A stretch of 59,078 nucleotides of DNA from Verrucomicrobiota bacterium (GCA_963205275.1 CAUJIH010000064.1:1-59078), one strand, 5' to 3'. Numbered from the stretch's first letter, positions 28,955-38,035 are shown. Notes: generated from the sequence alone by a model not told the origin. Made by a program: numbers and translations.

Positions 28955-29000
28955 AAAATTGAAAAATTTTTAAAATTGAAAATTAAAATTGAAAAATTTT
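28955..29000. repeat. AT-rich direct repeat after mscL
   Basis: The 16-base string AAAATTGAAAAATTTT occurs at 28955-28970 and again at 28985-29000, with a related AAAATTGAAAATT between them. It contains TTGAAA -35-like hexamers and lies just upstream of the candidate small RNA, so it may be its promoter region. Confidence 0.45.
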
Positions 29001-29005
29001 TTCTA

Positions 29006-29158
29006 GACAGCTTGAGGAACTCGATTTAAACTTCCCGGGTTGTTGGTCTGGGGTGTGGTAGCTCCGATCTATTCATTATTTGGTTTTGGTTGTTATCAGC
29101 TTTCCTGCTTGGAAAGACTTCAAAAAGCCTCCCTGTCAAAGTCGGGGAGGCTTTTTTT
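29006..29158 (+). ncRNA. Candidate small RNA or leader with alternative pairing
   Basis: The roughly 300-base gap between mscL and thiG contains no plausible coding frame but has structured sequence: GACAG-CTT-GAGG at 29006-29017 can pair with CCTCCCTGTC at 29128-29137, the same bases that form the 5' arm of the terminator. A second hairpin CTTTCC/GGAAAG is at 29100-29116. This could be a stand-alone small RNA or an attenuator. It does not match TPP-riboswitch conserved bases and I could not assign it to a known RNA family. Confidence 0.4.
29122..29158 (+). terminator. Intrinsic terminator between mscL and thiG
   Basis: AAGCCTCCC (29125-29133) and GGGAGGCTT (29145-29153) form a perfect 9-bp GC-rich stem with an 11-base loop, followed by a run of seven T. 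This is the clearest rho-independent terminator in the window. Confidence 0.88.
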
Positions 29159-29251
29159 GTGGCTCTTTTTCTCTCCGGTCGTACCGTCTAGGATTGCTAA
29201 TAGGGATTCCCGTAGGGATTCCGATTCAGTAGAACTTACCCCTTTCACCCC

Positions 29252-30046
29252 TTGACAACTCCCCTCCAGATAGCTGATCGCTCTTTTAATTCCCGTCTCC
29301 TGATCGGAACGGGAAAATTTCCATCGAACGAGGCTATGCGCGATGCTCTAGCGGCATCGGGAACCGAAATTGTGACGGTCGCGCTGCGTCGGGCGGATCT
29401 GAGTGGAAAGAAAGATCCGTACGCCGATATTCTGGACTTTATCGATCCTTCGCGCTATCTCATTCTTCCGAATACATCAGGTGCAGTTACTGCTGAGGAA
29501 GCCGTGCGTCTGGCACGCCTCGCGGTATCCTCCGGTTTGCCGAAATGGGTAAAGCTGGAGATTCATCCAGACCCTGTGTATCTGATGCCGGACCCTATCG
29601 AGACGCTAAAGGCAGCAGAAATTCTCGCGAAGGAAGGCTTTGTCGTACTCCCCTACATCAATGCTGATCCGGTGCTGGCCAAGCGATTGCAGGATGTTGG
29701 CACGGCTGCTGTAATGCCTCTGGGATCTCCTATCGGATCCAATCAGGGAATTGCGACACGACGACAAATTGAAATCATCATCGATCAGGCGACCGTACCG
29801 GTGATCGTGGATGCCGGACTTGGGAGGCCGAGTCATGCGGCGGAGGCATTAGAGATGGGCGCTGACGCTGTTCTGGTGAATACTGCCATCGCAATCGCGG
29901 GAGACCCCTCTGCTGTGGCAGGAGCATTTCGACTAGCGGTGGAGGCGGGTCGGATCGCCTTCGAGTCTGGAGGAATCCCTGAAGTCAGCAATACAGCCTC
30001 AGCCAGCAGTCCACTCACCGGATTTCTCTTTGAGGGAAAGTCGTGA
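29252..30046 (+). CDS. thiG: Thiazole synthase
   Basis: The 264-residue protein is a full ThiG (alpha/beta barrel) forming the thiazole phosphate of thiamine from DXP, dehydroglycine and ThiS thiocarboxylate. Motifs: [10 protein letters not shown], the DXP-binding lysine in [24 protein letters not shown] and [20 protein letters not shown]. The start must be a TTG at 29252, because [13 protein letters not shown] aligns with family N-termini and no ATG or GTG is available between the upstream stop and the core; no Shine-Dalgarno sequence is visible. thiS, thiF and thiH/thiO are not adjacent. The FAD dehydrogenase follows after 22 bases. Confidence 0.93.
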   Translation: MTTPLQIADRSFNSRLLIGTGKFPSNEAMRDALAASGTEIVTVALRRADLSGKKDPYADILDFIDPSRYLILPNTSGAVTAEEAVRLARLAVSSGLPKWVKLEIHPDPVYLMPDPIETLKAAEILAKEGFVVLPYINADPVLAKRLQDVGTAAVMPLGSPIGSNQGIATRRQIEIIIDQATVPVIVDAGLGRPSHAAEALEMGADAVLVNTAIAIAGDPSAVAGAFRLAVEAGRIAFESGGIPEVSNTASASSPLTGFLFEGKS

Positions 30047-30068
30047 TTGAGAGGAGGAAATCCGCTCG

Positions 30069-31649
30069 ATGGACGATTCATTCGATTCTCTGATCCGCGT
30101 CGTCGATATCGTCCTGCCGCTTGCGTTGGCGGAGGATGAATCGGCCCAACGAAAGGCAGTCGCCCGAGCGATGGAAGTCGCTCCTCGGAGGCTACATACT
30201 CTGCGACTGCGCAAGCGCTCCATCGACGCTCGACAGCGAGATATCCGAGTCAGACTGCGCTTTGAAGTGGGCTTGGATCAAGAACTTCCGCCAGAGCCTG
30301 ATCTGGCCGTCCGTCTGCCCGACGTATCCAAGGCACCCAAATCGGTGGTCATCGTTGGTAGCGGCCCTGCTGGGTTGTTCGCTGCATTGACTGCGATTGA
30401 AAGAGGTTGGCGGCCCGTGGTCCTGGAGCGGGGGAAGGACGCCTCGAGTCGTCGCTTTGACCTAGCTCCCATTCTGCGTCGAGGAACGGTGATCGAAGAC
30501 TCGAACTATTGTTTCGGAGAGGGCGGGGCAGGCACTTTCTCGGATGGAAAACTTTATACACGAGCCACCAAGCGCGGCCCTGTGAGCAAAGTGTATGAGA
30601 TACTCGTCGCTCATGGCGCGCCGGAACGCATTCTGGTAGATGCGCATCCTCATATCGGGTCGAATCTCCTGCCGAATGTCGTGATGGCGGTTCGCAGGAG
30701 TATTGTAGACTCTGGAGGCGAGGTTAGATTCGGCGCGAGAGTTACTGATCTGATCCTGAGTTCGGGAAGGGCGAGGGGAGTTGTAATTCACGATCAGGAG
30801 GAGCTTCTCGCTGATGCCGTGATTCTGGCGACGGGACACTCCGCTCGCGATATATACGCACTCTTGCAAAGGAGGAATTTGCGTCTGGAACAAAAGTCCT
30901 TTGCTGTCGGCGTAAGAATCGAGCACCCGCAATCTCTCATCGACACGAGACAGTATCATCTCTCGCGGGGAGAGGCTCGTCCCGCATTGCTACCTGCCGC
31001 TAGCTATACTCTGACGACGACGATTCGTGGACGCGGAGTGCATTCATTCTGCATGTGTCCGGGAGGCTTCATTGTGCCCTCCGCGACTGAGAACGACGAG
31101 GTAGTGGTGAATGGTATGAGTCTGTCAAAGCGCGACTCTCCCTATGCCAACAGCGGATTCGTGGTGGGCGTCGATCCAGAAGACATACGCGATTTTTCCG
31201 GCGAGCACGGAGTTCTCGCCGGAGTCGCTTTCCAAAAACATCTCGAACGCATGGCGAAACAGGCAGGTGGAGGAGGTCAGACCGCGCCAGGACAGAGAGT
31301 GAAGGATTTCATCGCACGTCGGGATTCGACATCGCTTCTTCCGACCAGCTACCATCCTGGACTGCGAGCTTCCCGTCTCGACGAACTGCTGCCGCCCTTT
31401 ATCAGCAATCGCATGCGCGAAGGATTGATCCTCTTTGGGAGAAGAATCCCTGGATTCGCCGGAGAGGAGGCTGGGCTGATCGGCGTAGAGACTCGAACCA
31501 GTTCTCCAGTGCGAATTCCGCGTGATCCCGATAGCCTTCAGCACCCGGATGCCGTAGGTCTGTATCCCTGCGGCGAAGGCGCAGGGTATGCAGGCGGTAT
31601 CGTGAGTGCTGCGCTGGATGGAATCCGATGTGCCGAGCACCTGCCGTGA
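30069..31649 (+). CDS. FAD-dependent dehydrogenase (COG2509 type)
   Basis: This 526-residue protein has an N-terminal domain of about 95 residues typical of COG2509 proteins, a dinucleotide-binding motif VVIVGSGPAGLFAALTA, the second-strand ERG end, the family signature CFGEGGAGTFSDGKLYTR, an ATGHSARD segment and the C-terminal FAD-binding GLYPCGEGAGYAGGIVSAA. The biochemical function of the family is not established. Position directly after thiG might suggest a role in thiamine synthesis (ThiO is also a flavoprotein), but it is not ThiO-like in sequence and such proteins occur in many contexts. Confidence 0.87.
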   Translation: MDDSFDSLIRVVDIVLPLALAEDESAQRKAVARAMEVAPRRLHTLRLRKRSIDARQRDIRVRLRFEVGLDQELPPEPDLAVRLPDVSKAPKSVVIVGSGPAGLFAALTAIERGWRPVVLERGKDASSRRFDLAPILRRGTVIEDSNYCFGEGGAGTFSDGKLYTRATKRGPVSKVYEILVAHGAPERILVDAHPHIGSNLLPNVVMAVRRSIVDSGGEVRFGARVTDLILSSGRARGVVIHDQEELLADAVILATGHSARDIYALLQRRNLRLEQKSFAVGVRIEHPQSLIDTRQYHLSRGEARPALLPAASYTLTTTIRGRGVHSFCMCPGGFIVPSATENDEVVVNGMSLSKRDSPYANSGFVVGVDPEDIRDFSGEHGVLAGVAFQKHLERMAKQAGGGGQTAPGQRVKDFIARRDSTSLLPTSYHPGLRASRLDELLPPFISNRMREGLILFGRRIPGFAGEEAGLIGVETRTSSPVRIPRDPDSLQHPDAVGLYPCGEGAGYAGGIVSAALDGIRCAEHLP

Positions 31650-31850
31650 TTTCGATGTTTATTACGCTCCAAGTCGACGGATTTAGATCGCTGATTCTTT
31701 CGCATTTCGGAAAACAGTGAAGACGCGGGCGTCCCGCCTGATGGATCAAGCCCGTCCGCACTCTCTCCTGAGAATTTCCTCGGAGAAAATTTCATGCTAG
31801 GCGGATTCTGGCATTGAAGGATGAGAAATGATGGGGCTTTGCTCAGGCGA

Positions 31851-32768
31851 TCATTCGATTTTCGCCGATCTGAGTGCGCTCACTGCGGCCTGCACTTGCG
31901 CTTCCTGTTCGCTGGAAATACCGCTGAGCAGTGGGAGGGCCGGGCCGGTGTCGGCGATTCCAGCCAGATGGACGGCGGCGTGGAGGACTCGCACGGGATT
32001 GATCTGGTTCCGCAGATCTTCAAGGGGCTTGAAAATTGCCTGGATCTGGCGAGCCTCTTCGAGGTCTCCTGATTGGACAGCCGCGAGTAGTTTCATGCTC
32101 AAGTCGGGACGGATACAGACGCAGCCGGAGGTGAAACCGTTCGCTTGAAAGCCGACGAGGTGATCAATGACAGGCTGTTCGCCAATTCCGCTTACGACGA
32201 TGAGGGGATCGACGGCGTCCATCAGCCGCGTGAGATACTCGTCTTCCGCCGGATTTTCTCGGACGATGGCGTATTTGATCCAAGTGGCGACGCCGTCGTT
32301 AATGAGTGCTTTGACCTCGGGCACATCGATGTAGTTTCCATACTTGATGTAGAGTCCGATGGGACGTTCTGCCTTTTCGGCGAATCGACTCAGGCCCACA
32401 GCGACTCCCTGACTGGTGGTCAGTCCCTGATGAGGCAATACCATCACGGTAGGAAAGTCGGTACTGCGGAGAATCTCGGCCTGGTCCATCATGGTGCCGT
32501 AGGCGGGACCGGCGGAGGGGATGACCAGGGTGTCTGCCCCGGCGATCTGTGAGAGCTGGTCGAGGATGGAGGCGTATTCGCTGATCGCGGTGTGGTAGAA
32601 GTTGGCGTTGCCTCCGTAGAGGACGGTTCGGATACCCCCGGCTTCGAGATGACGAATGATCTTCTCGTTTTCTACTCGATCGAATTTTAGCTCATGGTCT
32701 CGGGCCATCGGGGGCACGGAGATGACGGAACGAGAGATGTCTTCAGGGATGAAGGGGTGAGTTTGCAT
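31851..32768 (-). CDS. DapA-family lyase/deaminase, hydroxyproline-pathway candidate
   Basis: From the ATG at 32768, 305 residues of a dihydrodipicolinate synthase-like TIM barrel (ISVPPMARDHELKFD, GGIRTVLYGGNANFYH replacing the usual GTTGE loop, IPSAGPAYGT). The Schiff-base lysine is probably in ATWIKYAIVREN. It is not a standard DapA: the GTTGES threonines are absent. Together with the semialdehyde dehydrogenase 41 bases upstream and the M24 peptidase, it fits 1-pyrroline-4-hydroxy-2-carboxylate deaminase of hydroxyproline breakdown; a keto-deoxy sugar acid dehydratase producing the same semialdehyde is the alternative. Confidence 0.75.
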   Translation of the reverse strand: MQTHPFIPEDISRSVISVPPMARDHELKFDRVENEKIIRHLEAGGIRTVLYGGNANFYHTAISEYASILDQLSQIAGADTLVIPSAGPAYGTMMDQAEILRSTDFPTVMVLPHQGLTTSQGVAVGLSRFAEKAERPIGLYIKYGNYIDVPEVKALINDGVATWIKYAIVRENPAEDEYLTRLMDAVDPLIVVSGIGEQPVIDHLVGFQANGFTSGCVCIRPDLSMKLLAAVQSGDLEEARQIQAIFKPLEDLRNQINPVRVLHAAVHLAGIADTGPALPLLSGISSEQEAQVQAAVSALRSAKIE

Positions 32769-32809
32769 GGAAGTGAATAGGATAAAAAAGTCGTGCGATT
32801 TTGTGATGT

Positions 32810-34375
32810 TCAACGCCACACGCCATCGATCAGTCGCTGGGCTGAGCCAGCGTAGTCGTCGCGCAGGATTTCGGGCAGACGGTCGGATCGAACATTGTCG
32901 TAGCAGTGTAGGGCGGTGAATCGATGAATCGAGGCGGGAATCCCGACGGCGGTGAATCCGGGATGGCCCGTAGAAGGATAGGGGCCGCCGTGATTCATCG
33001 CGGAGGAAACGGCGACTCCAGTCGGCATTTTGTCATTGAGGAGCCGACCGACTTTTTGCCGGAGGATTGGTTCGAGCCGGCGGTAGGCTGCGTCATCGGA
33101 ACCATCTTTGGCAGAGTAAATGACGCCTGTGAGGTTACCTTCGAGAGCGGCGATTACAGCAGCCGCCTGATCGAGATCCGCCACCGTAACGATGAGAGAG
33201 GAATTTCCAAAGGCCTCGGTCTGCATGGTCTCGGAATCGCGGAGAAAGGAGTCGGCAGAACAACGGAGCAGAGTGTTTTTGACCGAGCAGCAGCCTCCAT
33301 GAGCGGCGGGACCGGTGCCACAGAGAATCGCAGCTCCAGCTTCTGTGAGTGTATGGTGACTGGCGTGGAGGGATTTCTCGACAGCCGGAGAAAGAAGAGT
33401 TCCCGCCGGAGCGGCATCGAAACGCCGAGTGATGTCGGTGATGAAGTTCTCTGTCGTCTCACCGTCCAAGAGAAGGAGCAAGCCAGGATTCGTGCAAAAC
33501 TGGCCGGTCCCCATCAGACAGCTCGATACGAATTCTTCGGCGAGTTCGTCAGAACGCTCGGCGAGGGAGCCGGGGAGGAAGACGACGGGATTAATGCTGG
33601 AGAGTTCTAGGTAAATGGGTTTGCCAGCGGCATCGGCTGCTCGTTTCAGAACCAGCCCAGCCTCTCGGCTCCCGGTGTATCCGGTGGCCCCGAGTCGCTC
33701 GTCAGTGACGAGTTGTTCGCCGATGGAGTGACTCGTGCGGTAGAGGAGCTGGACAGTGCCCGCTGGCATTCCAGTCTCGGTCGCAGCCTCCTGGGCAGCT
33801 TCGGCGAATATTCTGGTCGTGCCGGGGTGGGAGGAATTGGCTTTGGCGATCACGGGATTCCCTGCCGCGATAGCGGCGGCGAAGTCCCCACCAGAGATGC
33901 TGCCGAAGGCAAAGGGGAAATTATTCGGTCCAAAAACGGCGACAGGACCGATGGGAGCAAAGCAGGACCGGATTCCCGCAGCACTGTCGATCGTGGCCTG
34001 CCGCCAGCTTTGGGAGCGAGCGGCGGCGGCGGCGAGGCGCAATTGGCCCGTCGTGCGCGGCAGCTCGCCGTCGGCGAGGCGAGGTTTCAGGGGAAGGGCA
34101 GTCTCCTGATTCGCCATCACCACGAGTTCCTCGGCTCGTTGCTCAATCTTCGTGGCATAGGTTTCGAGGAAAGTGGCGATGGCATCTCCTGACATCGTGC
34201 GAAGGATCGCAAACGCTTTCTCGGCTGCATCCAGGGCGGCCTCGCAGTCAGCCCAAGAACTGATCGGGTAGCGGGCTTGAAGAACTTCCCCAGTTGCGGG
34301 ATTCGTGGACTGGAAGGTGCCTGTGCTTTCAGAAGCGCGCCAGGCACCGGCGATGAGAACGGGTTCGATGAACAT
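32810..34375 (-). CDS. Alpha-ketoglutarate-semialdehyde dehydrogenase-like aldehyde dehydrogenase
   Basis: The 521-residue protein is an NADP-type aldehyde dehydrogenase of the 2,5-dioxovalerate group: GPVAVFGPNNFPFAFGSISG, the long AAIAAGNPVIAKANSSHPGT cofactor region, catalytic glutamate in ELSSINPVVFLPG and nucleophile cysteine in GTGQFCTNPG. It would oxidise 2-oxoglutarate semialdehyde to 2-oxoglutarate, the last step of hydroxyproline, glucarate or pentose oxidation. The ATG at 34375 gives the usual N-terminus; the open frame upstream adds a hydrophobic stretch not expected for this cytosolic enzyme. Middle gene of the three-gene minus-strand set. Confidence 0.9.
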   Translation of the reverse strand: MFIEPVLIAGAWRASESTGTFQSTNPATGEVLQARYPISSWADCEAALDAAEKAFAILRTMSGDAIATFLETYATKIEQRAEELVVMANQETALPLKPRLADGELPRTTGQLRLAAAAARSQSWRQATIDSAAGIRSCFAPIGPVAVFGPNNFPFAFGSISGGDFAAAIAAGNPVIAKANSSHPGTTRIFAEAAQEAATETGMPAGTVQLLYRTSHSIGEQLVTDERLGATGYTGSREAGLVLKRAADAAGKPIYLELSSINPVVFLPGSLAERSDELAEEFVSSCLMGTGQFCTNPGLLLLLDGETTENFITDITRRFDAAPAGTLLSPAVEKSLHASHHTLTEAGAAILCGTGPAAHGGCCSVKNTLLRCSADSFLRDSETMQTEAFGNSSLIVTVADLDQAAAVIAALEGNLTGVIYSAKDGSDDAAYRRLEPILRQKVGRLLNDKMPTGVAVSSAMNHGGPYPSTGHPGFTAVGIPASIHRFTALHCYDNVRSDRLPEILRDDYAGSAQRLIDGVWR

Positions 34376-34458
34376 GAAATAAAAAAGAAAATAGAGAAAC
34401 AGAGCGGCGGAATTTCGCGCCGCTACGCCCTGCGTCAAGGCAAGCTTCGCTCTGAAGA

Positions 34459-35562
34459 TCAGGCAAGGTCGAGAGGAAAGAAGGAAATCTGCCGGAATCC
34501 GTCTGCTGTGATGTGATAATTATTTTCTAGGCGAATTCCTGCCCGTAGTGCATCGCCGTAGAGACCTGGTTCAAAGGCGATCAGATCACCTTCCTCGAAG
34601 GTATCGTCCCACGCTGGATTCAGGCGCGGCACCTCGTGAGCATCCAGCCCGATCCCATGTCCGGCGTGGTGGAAGAAAGAGTATCCCTGCCAGCCTTCGA
34701 GGTGTTCTTTGACCGACTCGTAAAAAGCGCGACAGGATTGACCGGGCTTCATCAGGGCTTCTCCGAGCTTCATCGCCTCGATGACGCGAGCATGGGCCGC
34801 GAGTTGCTCGTCGGTAGGCTGGTGATCGACGGCGAAGGTGCGGCAGAGGTCCGTGCGGTAGCCTCGGACTCCGACTCCGATGTCGAGTGGCAAAAGTTCG
34901 CCGGGTAGAGCTTTCCTTCCTGGGCGAGCCAGTCCTCCAGGAGTTCCTGCTTGAAAATCCTGCCCCCATCCGGAAAGGAACTCACCTGCGGCATTCGTCG
35001 CGGTCTCGAGCAGGGTCGCCATCAGTACCGCTTCGTCCGTGCCGGGCTGGAGCAGCTCTTTCGCCGCCGCATAGACACGATCAGCGCAGGCGACGGTGAA
35101 CTCGACTGCAGCGACCTCATCGGCATCTTTGTGACGGCGGAGATACTGATAGTCCTGAGAGAAATCAGTGCAGCGCGGTCCAGCGATCAGAGCGGCGGGG
35201 ACTTGCTGCTCTACGGCAGCGGTTTTCCATCCGGCGAGGCGGGGATTGAGGATATCCGTCACGCAGGCACTGAGATTCGGACGCAGGGTGCAGTAGTCAT
35301 TGGGAACATAAGACAGGACTTCATCAGCAGCGGGAGCATCTGGCTCTGGGAAATGCGTGACCAGACTGGTCAGCCCGTCGGTTTTCACCGCCAGTGCGGT
35401 CGGGGTGAGTGGTTGCCCGTGCCAGTATCCGGTGAGACCGTAGATGTAGTGGCGGTCAAAAAAGATCGCTCCATCATAGTCGTGATCGACGAGATAGCGG
35501 CGAAGACGGTCCTGCCGTGAGCGGCAAAGCGAGGGATCGAGGCGGGGGATATTTCCTGACAT
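34459..35562 (-). CDS. M24-family Xaa-Pro peptidase
   Basis: A 367-residue pita-bread fold protein (creatinase N-terminal domain, about 20-140, then the catalytic M24 domain). Metal ligands can be placed: the aspartates in LDIGVGVRGYRTDLCRTFAVD (two Asp), histidine in FFHHAGHGIGLDAHEVP and glutamates in AFEPGLYG and IRLENNYHI. Such enzymes cleave dipeptides or N-terminal residues next to proline. In this set with a DapA-like protein and a ketoglutarate-semialdehyde dehydrogenase it would release proline or hydroxyproline from peptides. An in-frame ATG 39 bases upstream (35601) is an alternative start. Confidence 0.87.
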   Translation of the reverse strand: MSGNIPRLDPSLCRSRQDRLRRYLVDHDYDGAIFFDRHYIYGLTGYWHGQPLTPTALAVKTDGLTSLVTHFPEPDAPAADEVLSYVPNDYCTLRPNLSACVTDILNPRLAGWKTAAVEQQVPAALIAGPRCTDFSQDYQYLRRHKDADEVAAVEFTVACADRVYAAAKELLQPGTDEAVLMATLLETATNAAGEFLSGWGQDFQAGTPGGLARPGRKALPGELLPLDIGVGVRGYRTDLCRTFAVDHQPTDEQLAAHARVIEAMKLGEALMKPGQSCRAFYESVKEHLEGWQGYSFFHHAGHGIGLDAHEVPRLNPAWDDTFEEGDLIAFEPGLYGDALRAGIRLENNYHITADGFRQISFFPLDLA

Positions 35563-35680
35563 AACGACATCAGGATAGCCGTCGTGTATGAGATTCGGCA
35601 AGCATAGATCACGCTGAATCTGAAAATTAGGGCAAGAACCGGGTGGCTGTCTCGAGACCCTTCCTCTATTATCGGAGCGT

Positions 35681-36505
35681 ATGAGTTCGTATGATCGTAT
35701 AGCCCGTGTGATCCGCTGGTTGGCGGAGAACGCGCATGAACAACCCTCACTGGCGGAGATGGCGGCTGCGAGTGGACTGGGAGTTTCTCATTTTCATCGA
35801 GAATTCGTTCGGTGGACGGGTGTGACTCCGAAGGATTTCGTGCAGTGCCTGACGCTGAGGGATGCTCGTGCCCGGCTGGAGCGCGGCCAATCGGTGTTCG
35901 ACTCTGCTGTGGAGGCAGGCTTATCAGGATCAGGACGGCTGCACGACCTCTGTGTCTCGCTGGAGGCATCGACTCCGGGTGAAATCGGAAGCGGTGGAGC
36001 GGGAATGAAGATTCGCTGGGGTAGGGGAGAGACCCTGTTCGGAACGTGTGAAATCGCAGAATCTAGACGTGGGATCTGCGGACTGAGCTTCGTGGAGGAA
36101 TCCGATAACGAGCGTGAACCCATGCAGAATCTATGGCCTCTCGCCGAGTGGCTACGAGATGATCTCTGGGCGCAGGAGCGTCTGGAAGTAATCTTTTCTA
36201 CCTTGTACGATGGTGAACATAAGAGGGTATGGTTGCGTGGAAGCCCATTTCAGCTTCGTGTGTGGCGTGCGCTGCTAGAGATCCCACCGGGGGCACTGAC
36301 GACTTATGGACGACTGGCCGCAGCCATCGGATGTCAGGGAGCTGCACGCGCTGTGGGGACGGCGGTGGGCGCGAATCCGATCGCCTGTCTCATCCCCTGT
36401 CATCGTGTGATACGCGAGACCGGAAAGCTCTCTGGATACCGCTGGGGAGCAGATCGAAAGCGTGCGATTCTGGCTTGGGAGGGAGCGCTGTGTTCTGAAA
36501 TGTAG
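35681..36505 (+). CDS. Ada-like regulator/methylated-DNA cysteine methyltransferase
   Basis: The 274-residue protein joins an AraC-type helix-turn-helix domain (about 1-105: SLAEMAAASGLGVSHFHREFVRWTG) to a C-terminal O6-alkylguanine-DNA alkyltransferase domain (about 105-270) with the active-site IPCHRVIRETGKLSGYRWG. It repairs O6-methylguanine by suicide transfer to the cysteine. Compared with E. coli Ada it lacks the N-terminal zinc domain that senses methylphosphotriesters, so how the DNA-binding half is triggered is unclear. It is divergent from the M24 peptidase gene (118-base gap). Confidence 0.9.
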   Translation: MSSYDRIARVIRWLAENAHEQPSLAEMAAASGLGVSHFHREFVRWTGVTPKDFVQCLTLRDARARLERGQSVFDSAVEAGLSGSGRLHDLCVSLEASTPGEIGSGGAGMKIRWGRGETLFGTCEIAESRRGICGLSFVEESDNEREPMQNLWPLAEWLRDDLWAQERLEVIFSTLYDGEHKRVWLRGSPFQLRVWRALLEIPPGALTTYGRLAAAIGCQGAARAVGTAVGANPIACLIPCHRVIRETGKLSGYRWGADRKRAILAWEGALCSEM

Positions 36506-36640
36506 GGGAAAAGATACAGATGAGTCACCTTCTGACGAATGAGGCAGGATGCTGAGTTTTTACGATCACTTTCTGCTACACCTTGCGAAGCGGGTAGAGA
36601 TCGTTATTCTTGGGGAAAGTAATCAGTTTTCGGAAAAGTC

Positions 36641-37534
36641 ATGCGCTGGAAAGGTAGAGAAGAGAGTTCGAACGTAGAAGATCGTCGCGGCGGTGGACTG
36701 CTGGCCACTGGCGGGCGACCGATGGCCGTCGGCGGCGGATGTGGCACTATTATTCTGGTGCTGATCCTGTCTGCGATTTTTAAAGTGAGTCCACTCCAGC
36801 TATTGGAGAACATTGGTCAACTCGATGAAGGCTCGGTTACGACCGAGCAGGTCGAGAGTCGCGCCTCGTCTCAGGATCCGAATGACGAGGTCGGCGCTTT
36901 TGTTCGGACACTGCTATCGGATACGGAGATCGTCTGGACGGATGTGTTGAAAAAGCAGACGGGGCGTGACTACGAGCCGCCGCGGCTCGTGCTGTTCTCT
37001 GGTCAAACATCCTATCCCGGTGGCACAGCGACGGCGGCGACGGGGCCTTTTTATCTGCCTTATGACAGGACGGTATACCTCGATACTTCATTTTTTGACG
37101 AGATGAGGAATCGATTCCATGCAGGTGGTGATTTTGCCTATGCCTATGTGTTGGCCCACGAGGTCGGACACCACGTCCAGAATCTATTGGGTTTCACGAA
37201 CAAGGTTCACAGCCAGCAGAATCGTATCTCGAAGGCCGAATACAATCGACTATCGGTTCGACTGGAGTTGCAGGCGGACTTTCTGGCGGGTGTGTGGGCG
37301 AATCATGCTGAGCAGAAGTGGAATATCCTAGAGGCAGGTGATGTCGAGGAAGCGCTCACGGCAGCAAATGCGATCGGCGATGACCGACTGCAAAAGCAGG
37401 CTCGCGGCTATGTCGTGCCCGATGCCTTTACCCACGGCACTTCAAAGCAGCGGATTCGCTGGTTCACGAAAGGGCTCAAAAGTGGCCGCTTGCAGGACGG
37501 AGATACCTTCTCGCCTGCTTATGAGTCCTTATAA
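36641..37534 (+). CDS. ypfJ: YpfJ-family neutral zinc metallopeptidase
   Basis: The 297-residue protein begins with the conserved MRWKGREESSNVEDRRGGG leader of the Zn_peptidase (YpfJ) family, followed by one membrane helix (CGTIILVLILSAIFKV), and the catalytic HEVGHHVQN with a downstream ELQADFLAGVWANH that supplies the third ligand. It is probably anchored in the inner membrane with the peptidase outside. The biological target of the family is unknown. Single gene, with a 7-bp inverted repeat downstream. Confidence 0.93.
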   Translation: MRWKGREESSNVEDRRGGGLLATGGRPMAVGGGCGTIILVLILSAIFKVSPLQLLENIGQLDEGSVTTEQVESRASSQDPNDEVGAFVRTLLSDTEIVWTDVLKKQTGRDYEPPRLVLFSGQTSYPGGTATAATGPFYLPYDRTVYLDTSFFDEMRNRFHAGGDFAYAYVLAHEVGHHVQNLLGFTNKVHSQQNRISKAEYNRLSVRLELQADFLAGVWANHAEQKWNILEAGDVEEALTAANAIGDDRLQKQARGYVVPDAFTHGTSKQRIRWFTKGLKSGRLQDGDTFSPAYESL

Positions 37535-37879
37535 GATGGGAGCTTGATTCGAAGAAGATGCTTGCATAGGTGAATTGAGAACAGTTCGGTTGAACTGTAT
37601 TAGGCATTTAAATATCGCGTTCTCTATGCTTACTGTGCGATTCAACGACAACTGTGTCATGCTCATGCCATAAGGACCGAAATCTCAGCTCCCACATCCA
37701 TCGAGAACGAACTCTGAGGCGTCACAAATTTCTGCTGTGGGCCGATGACAAGCATCATCTATCGCCCCAGAGCGGCTCAAGCAGATCGCGACGTGACAAA
37801 AGAGGTCTTGGAGCGGGAAAGGTGAAAGAATCCCTTTATCGGAATCGTAGAATTGTTTACAATGCGTTCACAATTAGTG
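37535..37879. other. Non-coding gap downstream of ypfJ
   Basis: No convincing gene is present. The one clear structure is ACAGTTC-GGTT-GAACTGT at 37581-37598, a perfect 7-bp inverted repeat with a 4-base loop that may act as terminator or binding site. The small plus-strand frame from 37654 has no recognisable content and runs into the palindromic element. Confidence 0.5.
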
Positions 37880-38035
37880 GTGTAATACAACATTTTTTGA
37901 CGGTACACGAACATGGACGAGAAACGAGTGAAAGTTTTGTCAAGAAATGTTGCATGACCCCACAACCTCGTGCATGACCCCACAACCTCGTGTGACCCCA
38001 CAACCTCGTGACCCCGCAACCTGACCCCACAACCC
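37880..38035. repeat. Palindromic element copy A with tandem GACCCCACAACC repeats
   Basis: An inverted repeat (CAACATTTTTTGAC at 37888-37901, GTCAAGAAATGTTG at 37939-37952, one mismatch) encloses a 37-base core starting GGTACACGAACATGGACGAG. The right arm continues TGCATGACCCC and is followed to 38035 by about five degenerate copies of a TGACCCCACAACCTCG unit. The same arm, core and following repeat type recur at 39698-39829. This is a non-autonomous palindrome of REPIN or MITE type; no transposase is present. The left outer arm is eroded relative to copy B. Confidence 0.75.

Noticed and set aside
28951..29251. TPP riboswitch upstream of thiG, or 6S RNA
   Set aside because: The conserved CUGAGA and ACCUGAU-type TPP elements are absent, and the two halves do not form the long 6S stem with a central bubble.
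37961..38035. CRISPR-like array in the GACCCCACAACC repeats
   Set aside because: Units are about 11-17 bases, directly abutting and degenerate, with no spacers and no cas genes.
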